A DNA stretch of 63,196 bases from Pseudonocardia nigra (lineage in GTDB: Bacteria; Actinomycetota; Actinomycetes; Mycobacteriales; Pseudonocardiaceae): NCBI RefSeq assembly GCF_019396355.1, contig NZ_JAHKRK010000007.1:20303-83498 (forward strand), given 5' to 3'. The notes beneath the pieces are model-generated. The model worked only from the letters and a program-made list of their open reading frames with translations. It made no database searches and was not told the origin of the DNA. Positions 50,240 through 58,936 of this stretch are shown here, one piece after another; position 1 is the first letter of the stretch, and the number at the start of each line of letters is the position of its first letter. The position numbers and the translations under genes were made by a program.

Positions 50240-51220
50240 TCAGGCGCCGCTGGTCATCGGCCGCGGGGTACCCGCGACCAGCCGCACGGTGAAACCGTCC
50301 GACGCCCTGGTCAGACTCACCCGGCTGCAGAGCTGGTGGGCCATCCACAGCCCGTGGCGTTCCGGCACGCCGGCGCTCGTGTCCGGGAGGAGGCCGGCGT
50401 AGGGATCGGCCGGCCCGGCGCCCTGGTCGCGCACTGCGACCACGACGCGGTCCGGCACGCCCCACGCGCGGAGCACCACCGGGGGCCGCCCGTGGACGAT
50501 GGCGTTGGTGACCACCTCGTTCACCGCGACCACGAGGTCCTCCACCCGGCTCGCGGGGACCTCGGTGGAGCGACCCAGCTGCGCGACCGCGCGCCGGGCC
50601 GCTGCCGGGGACGCGTCCACCAGGTCCAGGTCGGGCCGGGTGCGTTCGAGCGGGTCGACCTCGCGGCGGACCCGCTCGGCAAGGAACTCGGCGGGCTCGG
50701 CGTAGTCCGGGTTGGCGCGGTGGCCCCCGTCGGCGCTCGCGAGCCTGTCGTGGGTGCGAGTGACGTCAACGAGCACGTCGGGGGGCGTGTTGCGCAGGTC
50801 GTAGGGGCAGATCGCCCACACGGGGAACGCGGCGAAGAGGTGGTTGATCGCGGCCTCGTAGCGGACCCAGCCGTCCCACGGCGCACCCGTCCCCGGATGC
50901 GGCACCTCGCCGAGGATCCGGACCTGCCGCACCCCCGCCGCGACGTACTCGCGGAACATCTCGTGGTTGAGCTGCAACGCCGTGAACGGCTGGGCGTACC
51001 GGTCGTCGAGCACGGTCACGCCGGCGACGTCGCCCAGCGCCTCCCGCACGAGCCGGTGCTGCCGGGCACCGATGCTGAGCAGGGTCGGCACGCCCGCCAG
51101 CACACCGTCCCGCAGGAACGGCACGGCGACTCCGAGGAAGGCCTCGTCGGAGTCGTAGATCGCCGCCTCGTGCACGAAACGGGACGGGGCGCTCCCGTCG
51201 GACGCGTGCTCGTCGACCAT
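50240..51220 (-). CDS. MEDS-domain sensor fused to an anti-sigma-type HATPase domain
   Basis: 326 residues from the ATG at 51220 (MVDEHASDGSAPSRFVHEAA); a GTG at 51256 is an alternative. The N-terminal ~160 residues form a MEDS (DcmR sensory) domain (HEAAIYDSDEAFLGVAVPFLRDG, LNHEMFREYVAAGVRQVRIL). The C-terminal domain is an RsbW-like histidine-kinase ATPase (DLVVAVNEVVTNAIVHG with the N-box, and VRDQGAGPADP). No phospho-acceptor His domain is present. Such proteins are thought to act as stress-responsive anti-sigma kinases in actinobacteria. A tiny gene and a MarR gene lie upstream on the same strand. Confidence 0.88.
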   Translation of the reverse strand: MVDEHASDGSAPSRFVHEAAIYDSDEAFLGVAVPFLRDGVLAGVPTLLSIGARQHRLVREALGDVAGVTVLDDRYAQPFTALQLNHEMFREYVAAGVRQVRILGEVPHPGTGAPWDGWVRYEAAINHLFAAFPVWAICPYDLRNTPPDVLVDVTRTHDRLASADGGHRANPDYAEPAEFLAERVRREVDPLERTRPDLDLVDASPAAARRAVAQLGRSTEVPASRVEDLVVAVNEVVTNAIVHGRPPVVLRAWGVPDRVVVAVRDQGAGPADPYAGLLPDTSAGVPERHGLWMAHQLCSRVSLTRASDGFTVRLVAGTPRPMTSGA

Positions 51221-51227
51221 GTCCGGG

Positions 51228-51395
51228 TCACCGATCAGCCGGTCCTGGGTTCCCACCGGGTTCGCAGAGGTGTTCCCCCGGGGCTTCGCTGCCGTTGTCT
51301 GCTCGCCGCACCTCCGCCAGGTACCCGCCGGTGATGTCGGCCACTCGGGCGCCCGCGAGGTAATCCTTTCGGATCCATGACGGGAATCCCTGCAC
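51228..51395 (-). CDS. possible 55-residue protein between MarR and MEDS genes
   Basis: A frame from a GTG 15 bases after the MarR stop to a TGA 7 bases before the MEDS-protein ATG. It reads FPSWIRKDYLAGARVADITG, then GYLAEVRRADNGSE, with G or C in most third positions, unlike the Arg-rich alternative frames. No family recognised and no clear ribosome site. It fills the gap between two same-strand genes, which supports it as a real small gene or leader. Confidence 0.4.
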   Translation of the reverse strand: MQGFPSWIRKDYLAGARVADITGGYLAEVRRADNGSEAPGEHLCEPGGNPGPADR

Positions 51396-51410
51396 GCGGT
51401 GGGACGGGCC

Positions 51411-51917
51411 TCACGCCGCGTCGACGGACTCGTCCCCGAGGCCCACGAGCAGTGTGCGCAGGAGGCCGGCGAGCTGCTCCTGATCGGGCGCGGCGAGCGG
51501 CGACAGCATCCGCGCCTCGTTCTCGACGTGGCAGACGACGACCTCGTCGACGAGCTGGCGACCCCGCTCGGTGAGGGTGATCAGCACGGACCGGCGGTTG
51601 CCGGGGTCGGTCTCCCTGGTCACCAGCTCGCGGGCGACCAGCCGGTCGATCCGGTTGGTGATGGCGCCGGAGGTGACCATCGCGGACTCGACGAGCCCAC
51701 CGGCGGTCAGCTGGTACGGATGCCCCGACCGGCGCAGCGTCGCCAGGATGTCGAACTCCCAGGTCTGCAGGTCGTGAGCGGCGAAGTGGTCGCGCAGCCC
51801 GCGCTCGAGCAACCGGGCGGTCCGCTGGATGCGACCGACGACGCCCATGGGCGCGGCGTCGACGTCCGGTCGCTCGGCGGCCCACTGCTCCAGCACGCGG
51901 TCGACGTGGTCAGCCAC
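51411..51917 (-). CDS. MarR-family regulator divergent from DMT exporter
   Basis: 168 residues from the GTG at 51917, which has GAGGAG 4 bases upstream; the in-frame TTG at 51929 is less likely. Winged helix: LTAGGLVESAMVTSGAITNRIDRLVARELV followed by NRRSVLITLTERGRQLVDE. Two TTGAA/TTCAA-type dyads lie in the divergent promoter region. It probably represses the exporter and reductase genes opposite. Confidence 0.93.
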   Translation of the reverse strand: MADHVDRVLEQWAAERPDVDAAPMGVVGRIQRTARLLERGLRDHFAAHDLQTWEFDILATLRRSGHPYQLTAGGLVESAMVTSGAITNRIDRLVARELVTRETDPGNRRSVLITLTERGRQLVDEVVVCHVENEARMLSPLAAPDQEQLAGLLRTLLVGLGDESVDAA

Positions 51918-51931
51918 GGGACTCCTCAACG

Positions 51932-51998
51932 TTGAACTGTTTGACGAACAGTAGCAGGAGCGCTAGCGTCCTACTCGTCTTAATATTGAATAGTTCAA
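51932..51998. promoter_or_regulatory. paired MarR operators in the divergent region
   Basis: TTGAA-TAG-TTCAA at 51986-51998 is a perfect dyad; TTGAACTGTTTGA at 51932-51944 is the same site with one mismatch in the right arm. Centres are 54 bp apart, each close to one of the two divergent starts, fitting joint control by the MarR protein. Confidence 0.7.
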
Positions 51999-52013
51999 CA
52001 CTGAGGAGCGACG

Positions 52014-52946
52014 ATGGTTCTGGTTCGTGAGGCGGCCGCGCCGCGCGAGGTCCGCAGCGCGGTCTGGACAATCACCGCCCTGACCGCACTGGCGCCGGTG
52101 GCCTGGGGCACCACGTACCTGGTGACGACGGAGTACCTCCCCCCGGATCGACCACTGCTCTCCGGGGTGATCCGGGCGCTCCCGGTGGGCCTGGCCGCGC
52201 TCGCGGTCACCCGCACGCTGCCCCGCGGCTCATGGTGGTGGCGCTCGGCCGTCCTGGGCACGCTGAACATCGGGGCGTTCTTCGCGCTGCTGTTCGTGGC
52301 GGCCTACCGGCTGCCCGGTGGCGTGGCAGCCACCTTGGGTGCAGTGCAGCCGCTCGCGGTCGCCGCGCTCGCGTTCGCACTGCTCGGGGACCGCCCGACG
52401 CGCTGGCGCCTCGGCTGGGGCCTGGCCGGAACGGCGGGCGTCGGGCTGATGGTGCTGCGCGGGCAGCTCGCGTTGGATCTCGTCGGCATCCTGGCCGGCC
52501 TCGCCGGCACAGCGGCGATGGCGGCCGGGATCGTGCTCACCAAGCGGTGGGGCCGCCCGGTCGGAGTGGTCACCTTCACCGGCTGGCAGCTCACCGCGGG
52601 CGGCCTCGTGCTCGCGCCGGTCGCCCTCGCCGTCGAGGGGCCGCCGCCGGCGCTGGACGTCCCGGCGCTCGCCGGATACGCGTGGCTGGCGATCGTGGGC
52701 ACCCTGCTGGCCTACGCCCTGTGGTTCCACGGTGTGGCTCGGCTGCCGGTGGCCGCGCTGTCGTTCCTCCCGCTGCTCTCGCCCGCCGTGGCCACCGTCC
52801 TGGGCTGGCTCGCGCTGGGCCAGTCCCTCACCCCCGCCCAGACCCTGGGCATCGCACTCGCCCTGACCGCGGTCGCCGCCGCACAGCTCACCCCCGACAC
52901 CGCACGCCGGCTCATCCGCCGCCTCACCCGACGGAGCCCGCGATGA
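52014..52946 (+). CDS. EamA/DMT-superfamily exporter
   Basis: 310 residues, ten hydrophobic helices in two EamA halves (PVAWGTTYLVTTEYLPPDRP at the start; LPVAALSFLPLLSPAVATVL in the second half). TGAGGAG precedes the ATG. Likely exports amino acids or metabolites; controlled with the downstream gene by the divergent MarR. Confidence 0.92.
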   Translation: MVLVREAAAPREVRSAVWTITALTALAPVAWGTTYLVTTEYLPPDRPLLSGVIRALPVGLAALAVTRTLPRGSWWWRSAVLGTLNIGAFFALLFVAAYRLPGGVAATLGAVQPLAVAALAFALLGDRPTRWRLGWGLAGTAGVGLMVLRGQLALDLVGILAGLAGTAAMAAGIVLTKRWGRPVGVVTFTGWQLTAGGLVLAPVALAVEGPPPALDVPALAGYAWLAIVGTLLAYALWFHGVARLPVAALSFLPLLSPAVATVLGWLALGQSLTPAQTLGIALALTAVAAAQLTPDTARRLIRRLTRRSPR

Positions 52947-53608
52947 CCACGACGACCCCCACGACCCTCCGGATCGCCGTGATCGGCGCCGCGGGCAGCG
53001 TCGGCAGCCGCGTGGTCGCCGAGGCGCTGTCGCGGGGCCACCAGGTCACCGCGGTGGTGCGCGACCCGGCGCGGTTCCCCGAGCTCGATCCCGCCGCTCG
53101 CGCCCGCAGCGGCGATGCCGGGAACGTCGAGGACGTCGCCGGGCTGGGCGCCGACCACGACGTCGTCATCAGCGCGACCCGCCCGGTGACGGGCGGCGAG
53201 AGCGCGCTCCCTACGACCACCAAGGCGCTGCTGGCCGGCCTCGCCGGGAGCGGGACACGCCTGATCGTCGTCGGCGGCGCCGCCACGCTGACGGTGCCCG
53301 GAACGGGCGGTACCACCGTCGTCGACGACCCGCGGTTCCTCTCGCCCGAGTACCGCCCCATCGCGCTGGCCTGCGCCGAGCAGCTCGCGGTCTGCCGCGC
53401 CGAGACCGCGGTCGACTGGACCTACCTGAGCCCGCCCGCGCTGCTCGAGCCCGGCGAGCGCACCGGCCGCTACCGGCTGGGCACCGACGAGCTGCTCGTC
53501 GACGCGGAGGGCAGCTCGGCGATCTCGGTGGAGGACCTTGCAGTGGCGCTGGTCGACGAGGCCGAGCAGGCCCGGCACCGGCGGACCCGGTTCACCGTGG
53601 CGTACTGA
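52943..53608 (+). CDS. NAD(P)H-binding atypical SDR (YwnB/NmrA-like)
   Basis: 221 residues; the ATG overlaps the EamA stop (ATGA). N-terminal Rossmann motif IAVIGAAGSVGSRVVAEAL and the typical TAVVRDPARFPEL stretch. The SDR Tyr-x3-Lys motif is absent, as in atypical NAD(P)-binding family proteins. Exporter plus reductase under MarR control suggests response to a reactive compound. Confidence 0.9.
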   Translation: MTTTTPTTLRIAVIGAAGSVGSRVVAEALSRGHQVTAVVRDPARFPELDPAARARSGDAGNVEDVAGLGADHDVVISATRPVTGGESALPTTTKALLAGLAGSGTRLIVVGGAATLTVPGTGGTTVVDDPRFLSPEYRPIALACAEQLAVCRAETAVDWTYLSPPALLEPGERTGRYRLGTDELLVDAEGSSAISVEDLAVALVDEAEQARHRRTRFTVAY

Positions 53609-53623
53609 CCGCGACCGAGCGCA

Positions 53624-53735
53624 GGCGCTGTGTTGATGATTCGCTCGCAAGCTCGCTCATCGCTCGGCCTCGCTGGCGCTCGGCCGGCGCTTCGCGCGGG
53701 CGCTGTATTGATGATTCGCTCGCAAGCTCGCTCAT
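53624..53735. repeat. two copies of the TGAGCGAGCTTGCGAGC element, 75 bp apart
   Basis: GCGCTGT(G/A)TTGATGATTCG plus CTCGCAAGCTCGCTCAT occurs at 53624-53660 and again at 53698-53735. Read on the minus strand the second copy starts at the TGA stop of the GntR gene. The space between holds GC-rich palindromic sequence (GCTCGGCC, GGCCGGCG). A third copy is at 5229. Confidence 0.85.
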
Positions 53736-54442
53736 TCCCAGACCACGACGTTGCGCCGGACCGGGGCCGCTCCGGTGTTCGCGGCGAAGAGCTCCGGCGA
53801 GCGCAGGCGGACCTGCTCGATGTCCTCGAAGACCGCGCGGAGGTGCTTGCGCATGATGCCCCTGGCGAGCGCGGTGTCCCCGCCGACGACGGCCTCGAAG
53901 ATCTCGACGTGCTGGTGCACGAACACGTCCGGGTCCGTCTCGGAGAGCCCGAGGCGCCGTGCGCGGTCGAGGTGCCCCTTCGCCGACACGACGGTCGGCC
54001 ACGCGCTCGCGTGCCCGCTGAGCTCCAGCAGCCCGTGGTGGAACGCCTCGTCGAGGGCGAAGAACTCCTCCACGTCGATGTCGGGGGAGAGCTGGCGGTC
54101 GAGGTTGGCGCGCAGCCGGCCGACGACGTCGGGGTCCGGCTCCGCGGGAATGTCGTCGAGCGCGGCCAGCTCGACGGCCTCGCGCAGGAACTGGGCGTCG
54201 GCGACCCGCTGCGGATCGACGCGGGAGACGAACGAGCCCACCTGCGGGAAGACCTGAACGAGGCCCTCCTGGGCGAGGAGGATGAGGCTCTCCCGCACCG
54301 GTGTGCGGCTCACCCCGAGTGACGCGGCGAGCTCGTTCTCCGACAGGGCGGTCCCCGGCGGCAGCTCGAGCGTCAGCACCTTGCGCCGCAGCGCCTCGTA
54401 GACGGTGCGGCGGTTCGTCCGCTGCGGGCGGGGGGCGGCCAT
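53732..54442 (-). CDS. GntR-family regulator, FCD (FadR) subfamily, of the sugar acid operon
   Basis: 236 residues from the ATG at 54442 with GGAGGA upstream; the longer open frame lacks a ribosome site. HTH: VLTLELPPGTALSENELAASLGVSRTPVRESLILLAQEGLV in pieces, the GntR signature. The FCD domain contains DEAFHHGLLELSGH and HQHVEIFEAVVGGD. Divergent from the rspA-like gene with a TTGTATAC element between, so it most likely controls that operon in response to a sugar acid. Confidence 0.93.
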   Translation of the reverse strand: MAAPRPQRTNRRTVYEALRRKVLTLELPPGTALSENELAASLGVSRTPVRESLILLAQEGLVQVFPQVGSFVSRVDPQRVADAQFLREAVELAALDDIPAEPDPDVVGRLRANLDRQLSPDIDVEEFFALDEAFHHGLLELSGHASAWPTVVSAKGHLDRARRLGLSETDPDVFVHQHVEIFEAVVGGDTALARGIMRKHLRAVFEDIEQVRLRSPELFAANTGAAPVRRNVVVWE

Positions 54443-54546
54443 TCCTCCACCGTAGTCGACCCGGGCAGCCGCACCGCGGTGCTCTGACCAGGCCGCACGC
54501 CGCATCCGCATGCCTCCAGCGCCTTGACGCGCTTCGCGACCGATGC

Positions 54547-54556
54547 TTGTATACCA
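54547..54556. promoter_or_regulatory. candidate FCD-GntR operator before the rspA-like gene
   Basis: TTGTATACCA shares TTGTATAC with the site before the peptide importer operon. It overlaps the expected -10 region, 18 bp after a TTGACG that could be the -35 (54524-54529). Confidence 0.55.
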
Positions 54557-54596
54557 GGACTGCCACACCAGTACGATCGCCCGAGGAAGTGGGTCC

Positions 54597-55805
54597 GTGA
54601 GCACCATCGAGAGGGCCGAGGTCTTCGTCGCCTCCCCCGGCCGCAACTTCGTCACGCTGCGGATCACCACGTCCGACGGCGTCACCGGCCTCGGCGACGC
54701 GACGCTCAACGGCCGGGAGCTGGCGGTGGCCGCCTACCTGCGCGAGCACGTCGTCCCGCTGCTCGTCGGGCGGGACCCCGCACGCATCGAGGACACCTGG
54801 CAGTACTTCTACCGCGGGGCCTACTGGCGGCGCGGGCCGGTGACGATGACGGCGATCGCGGCGGTCGACACCGCGCTGTGGGACATCAAGGGCAAGGTCG
54901 CCGGGCTGCCGGTGTACCAGCTCCTCGGCGGGCGCTCGCGCGACGCCGTCATGGTCTACGCGCACGCGAGCGGGACCGATGTGCCGTCGCTGCTCGACGA
55001 CGTCGCCCGGTTCCGCGACCTCGGCTACCGGGCGGTGCGGGCCCAGGCCGCGGTCCCCGACGTCGGCGGCACGTACGGCGTCCGCAAGGGGTCGGTGTAC
55101 GAGCCGGCGGCGAGCGCACTGCCCGACGAGCAGCCGTGGTCGACCGAGGCCTATCTGGACTTCGCCCCCACCTACCTCGAGGCCGTCCGGGACCGCTTCG
55201 GGTTCGACTTCCACCTGCTGCACGACGTGCACCACCGGCTCACGCCCATCGAGGCGGCCCGGTTCGGCAAACGCGTGGAGGACTGCCGGCTGTTCTGGAT
55301 GGAGGACCCCACCCCGGCCGAGGACCAGGAGGCGTTCCGGCTGATCCGGCAGCACACCACCACCCCGATCGCCGTCGGCGAGGCGCTGACCTCGATCTGG
55401 GACGTGCAGCGGCTCATCACCGAGCAACTGATCGACTACGTGCGCACGACCGTCGTGCACGCGGGCGGCATCACGCACCTGCGCCGCATCTTCGACCTCG
55501 CGGCGCTGCATCAGGTCCGCACCGGCTCGCACGGGGCCACGGACCTGTCCCCGGTCACGCTCGCCGCCGCCGTCCACCTCGACGTCGCCGTGCCGAACTT
55601 CGGGATCCAGGAGTACATGGAACACGCCCCCGAGACCATGGAGGTCTTTCGCAGCGGGGTCCGGTTCGCCGACGGGGCCCTGCAGCCGTCCGAGGCGCCG
55701 GGCCTGGGCGTCGAGTACGACGAGAAGGCGGCGGAACGCTTCCCGTACGAAGGCCGCTACCTGCCCGTCGCCCGCAGGCTGGACGGCTCGGTCCACGACT
55801 GGTGA
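54597..55805 (+). CDS. rspA: D-mannonate dehydratase-family enolase superfamily protein (RspA/ManD)
   Basis: 402 residues from a GTG with CGAGGAAG upstream. Follows RspA/ManD throughout: [57 protein letters not shown] and [17 protein letters not shown]. Metal ligands lie in [13 protein letters not shown] and IAVGEALTS. The family dehydrates D-mannonate or D-gluconate to 2-keto-3-deoxygluconate, some members only weakly. It opens an operon with a sugar acid-type transporter and a zinc dehydrogenase, as in rspAB of enteric bacteria. Confidence 0.92.
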   Translation: MSTIERAEVFVASPGRNFVTLRITTSDGVTGLGDATLNGRELAVAAYLREHVVPLLVGRDPARIEDTWQYFYRGAYWRRGPVTMTAIAAVDTALWDIKGKVAGLPVYQLLGGRSRDAVMVYAHASGTDVPSLLDDVARFRDLGYRAVRAQAAVPDVGGTYGVRKGSVYEPAASALPDEQPWSTEAYLDFAPTYLEAVRDRFGFDFHLLHDVHHRLTPIEAARFGKRVEDCRLFWMEDPTPAEDQEAFRLIRQHTTTPIAVGEALTSIWDVQRLITEQLIDYVRTTVVHAGGITHLRRIFDLAALHQVRTGSHGATDLSPVTLAAAVHLDVAVPNFGIQEYMEHAPETMEVFRSGVRFADGALQPSEAPGLGVEYDEKAAERFPYEGRYLPVARRLDGSVHDW

Positions 55806-55877
55806 CGCCGCCCGGAGCGCCCCCTCCCACCGAACCCGCAGACAGCCGGCACGCGGTCACCGCGCAAAGGAGCAACG

Positions 55878-57213
55878 ATGACGAACAGCACCCCCGCCCC
55901 ACCGGGGGCCGCGACCAGGACGACCGGTGACCTCAGCAGGGCCGCGGTGTCGGGCTGGCTCGGCACCGCGATGGAGTTCATGGACTTCCAGCTGTACTCG
56001 CTGGCGGCCGCCATCGTCTTCAACGAGATCTTCTTCCCCGAGTTCGACCCCGCGGTCGGCCTCATCGCCGCGATGGCGACGTACGGCGTCGGGTACGTGG
56101 CCCGTCTCGCGGGCGCGGTCTACTTCGGCCGGATGGGCGACCGGATCGGCCGCAAGAAGGTGCTCTACCTGACGATCATCCTGATGGGCGCCTCGACCAC
56201 GCTGATCGGCGCGCTGCCGACCTACCAGCAGATCGGGCTGGCCGCGCCGATCCTGCTCGTCGCCCTGCGCCTCGTCCAGGGCTTCGGCGCGGGCGCGGAG
56301 ATCGCCGGCGCCACCGTGATGCTCGTCGAGTACGCGCCCGGCCGTCGGCGCGGGCTGATCTCCTCGCTCGTGTGCCTCGGCACCAACTCGGGCACGCTGG
56401 CCGCCTCGGCCCTCTGGGCCCTGCTCGTCGCCGTGCTGTCGGAGGAGCAGCTGCTGAGCTGGGTGGCGGCTGCCGTTCCTCGGCAGCTTCCTCCTGATGA
56501 TCTTCGCCGTGTGGATGCGCCGGAACCTCAAGGAGAGCCCGGTCTTCGAGGAGCGCGAGGAGCGCGTCGACGAGAAGCACGAGAGCGTCCTGGAGGCCGG
56601 TCTGCGCCAGCGCAAGGGCAAGGCGTTCCTCCTGGCACTCGGGCTGAGGTTCGGGCAGGCCGGCAACTCGGGTCTGGTCCAGACCTTCCTCGTCGGCTAC
56701 ATCGCGACGACGCTGCTCGTGGACCGCTCGGTCGCCACCAGCGCAATCGTGTACGGCTCCCTGATCGGATTCGCGACCATCCCGGTGGTCGGGCTGCTGG
56801 GCGACCGCTTCGGACGACGCCCGGTGTACCTCGCGCTGACCGCGCTGACCGCCCTGTTCGCGGTGCCGATGATGATCATGATCACCGGTGGCAGCACGCC
56901 CGTCCTCGTCATCGCGATGGTCCTCGGGCTGAACATCGGCGTGCTCGGGCTGTTCGCACTGGAGAGCGTGACGATGGCGGAGCTCTTCGGCTCCCGGACC
57001 CGGTTCACCCAGCTCGCGCTGACCAAGGAGATCGGCGGCATCCTCGCCACCGCCGTCGGCCCGCTGCTCGCCGCCACCCTCACCGCCGTCACGAGCCACT
57101 GGTGGCCGATCGCGGCGATGCTCGTCGCGTACTCCCTGATCACGTTCGGCTCGGCGCTCGCGTCGCCGGAGACCCGCGGGCGCGACCTGGTCCGGCTGGA
57201 GGACGCGGCATGA
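55878..57213 (+). pseudogene. MFS transporter, metabolite:H+ symporter (MHS) family, frameshifted
   Basis: AAAGGAG precedes the ATG. The first ~195 residues (WLGTAMEFMDFQLYSLAAAI, GRMGDRIGRKKVLYLTIILM, RLVQGFGAGAEIAGATVMLV) are a standard MHS transporter. At about 56463 the frame breaks in LLSW; restoring two bases (GC) in TGGGTGGCGG gives GWRLPFLGSFLLMIFAVWMR and continues in the frame ending at 57213. Reconstructed length is ~445 residues, typical for the family. Likely imports the sugar acid handled by the flanking enzymes. The conserved remainder suggests a sequence error. Confidence 0.85.
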
Positions 57214-58241
57214 GAGCGGTGGTGGTACACGGCCCGGGCGACCTGCGGATCGACGAGCTGCCGGACCCGGTGCCGGGCGCCGGTGAGGTGCTCATCGCCG
57301 TCGAGTGGGGCGGGATCTGCGGCTCCGACCTGTCCTACTGGCGCCACGGCGCCTCGGGCACGGCGGTGCTTGCACATCCCCTGGTGCTCGGCCACGAGGT
57401 GGCCGGCCGGATCGCGGGCGTCGGCCCGGACGCCGACGGGTTCGCCGTCGGGCAGCCGGTCACCGTCCACCCGGCGCAGCTGGTCGGGGACGGGGTCCTG
57501 CCCGAACGGCTCGCGGGCCGCACGAACCTCTACCCCACGGTGCGGTACCTCGGTTCGGCAGCGCTCGACCCGCACACCGACGGCGGCTTCAGCGAGCTGA
57601 AGGCGGTGCGGGCCGAGCAGGTGCGGCCGCTGCCCGCCGGGGTGAGCACCCGGGACGGGGCGCTGGCCGAGCCGCTCGCGGTGGCGATGCACGCCGTCCG
57701 CCGCGCCGGCGACGTACGCGGCCGCGAGGTGCTCGTCAACGGCGCGGGCCCGATCGGGTCGCTGGTCGTGGCGGCCGCGAGGTTCCGCGGCGCCGGCCGG
57801 GTGGTCGCCGCCGACGTGGCCGACTCCTCGCTGGCCGTCGCGCGGGCGATGGGGGCCGACGAGGTCCGCAACGTCACCGCAGGCGACCCGCTCCCCGAGG
57901 ACGTCGAGCTCGTGTTCGAGGCCTCCGGAGCCCCGGCGGCGCTCGGCGCGGTGCTGCGGGCCACCGCCCGCGGGGGAACGCTCGTGCAGGTGGGGAACCT
58001 CCCCGGAACCCCGGCCCCGGCCGTCCTCGGCGACCTCGTGACGCGCGAGATCACCTGGGTGGGCTCCTACCGCTTCGCCGACGAGATCGACGACGCGCTC
58101 GCGGCCCTGCACGCCGGGCTGGACGTGGCCCCGCTGGTCACCCACACGTTCCCGATCCAGGACGCGGCACGGGCGATGGCCGTGGCGGCCGACCGCGGAA
58201 GCGGCAGCAGCAAGGTGCTGCTCCGGCTCGCGGCCGGCTGA
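57210..58241 (+). CDS. zinc-dependent MDR dehydrogenase, L-idonate 5-dehydrogenase/RspB-like
   Basis: 343 residues; the ATG overlaps the transporter stop (ATGA). Catalytic zinc ligands in GGICGSDLSYW and LGHEVAGRI; Rossmann motif VLVNGAGPIGSLVVAAA. The early HGASGTAVLAHPLVLGHE matches L-idonate 5-dehydrogenases. It would oxidise L-idonate, L-gulonate or a similar acid to the ketoacid, complementing the RspA-like dehydratase. The structural zinc Cys cluster is not evident. Confidence 0.9.
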   Translation: MRAVVVHGPGDLRIDELPDPVPGAGEVLIAVEWGGICGSDLSYWRHGASGTAVLAHPLVLGHEVAGRIAGVGPDADGFAVGQPVTVHPAQLVGDGVLPERLAGRTNLYPTVRYLGSAALDPHTDGGFSELKAVRAEQVRPLPAGVSTRDGALAEPLAVAMHAVRRAGDVRGREVLVNGAGPIGSLVVAAARFRGAGRVVAADVADSSLAVARAMGADEVRNVTAGDPLPEDVELVFEASGAPAALGAVLRATARGGTLVQVGNLPGTPAPAVLGDLVTREITWVGSYRFADEIDDALAALHAGLDVAPLVTHTFPIQDAARAMAVAADRGSGSSKVLLRLAAG

Positions 58242-58246
58242 GCCCG

Positions 58247-58642
58247 TCAGGCCGGGAGGGCATCCTTCCAGGCGGCGCCGGCCGCGCGGCCGCTGCGGAT
58301 GTCGAACACGCTCTGCAGGGAGTGCGCGGGCACGGCGGCCTCGGTGACCACCGCGAGCAGCGACGCACCGGCGTCGAGCAGCGACGGCGACACGTCCGGC
58401 GCCCCGTTCGGCCGCACCAAGGTGATCTTGTACGGCTCGCCGGCTGCCGTGAGCCTGCACCCGCCGCCGAACCAGTGCCAAGGCCAACGCACGTCGGTGA
58501 CCTCGGCGATCGGGACGGCGAACACGGGGCCGTCCTCGGTCACGAACGCCAGCCGCCCGTCACCCGCGGCGAGCACGCCCGGCACATTGCGCAGTCGGCC
58601 CGCCATGATCCAGGCGGGGGTGGCGAGGCTCGCCGTCGTCAT
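58247..58642 (-). CDS. small PH/GRAM-like hypothetical protein
   Basis: 131 residues from MTTASLATPAWIMAGRLRNV with GGAGGACGAG upstream. AFVTEDGPVFAVPIAEVTDVRWPWHWFGGGCRL suggests a PH- or GRAM-like strand pattern (split here around the Trp pair); no catalytic motif. Cytosolic, role unknown. Confidence 0.65.
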   Translation of the reverse strand: MTTASLATPAWIMAGRLRNVPGVLAAGDGRLAFVTEDGPVFAVPIAEVTDVRWPWHWFGGGCRLTAAGEPYKITLVRPNGAPDVSPSLLDAGASLLAVVTEAAVPAHSLQSVFDIRSGRAAGAAWKDALPA

Positions 58643-58936
58643 CTCGTCCTCCGTTCCGTGCCCGGTGGTCCCACCGGTGCGCTCGCTCCATCCCACCCGG
58701 CGCGCGGCCGTGCGCCCATCGCGTCACCTGGCCGGTTCGGAGGGGGTGCTGGCCACACCCCGACCGTCTGGGGAGCGCGATGGCGGCGACCGGCAGCCCG
58801 AGCGGACAGTGATACGGCCGGGTGCCAGGGGAGCACGTGCCCGGCTGTGAGGGGACGCCGGTGGTGGGTCGGGCTGGGGAGCGCCGGCCCACCACTTGCC
58901 AGGCCGGACCTGGTCGGCGGGCGCAGACCCCGAGTC
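58643..58936. other. 294-bp intergenic gap with no recognised gene
   Basis: Reading frames here are short, Arg/Pro-rich and lack starts with ribosome sites. The stretch includes G-rich tracts and might be the flank of a lost mobile element, but I see no inverted ends or transposase. It separates two same-strand genes, so the promoter of the small PH-like gene should lie in it. Confidence 0.4.

Noticed and set aside
58643..58936. relic of an insertion sequence
   Set aside because: The composition is odd, but no transposase motif, inverted ends or target duplication could be identified.
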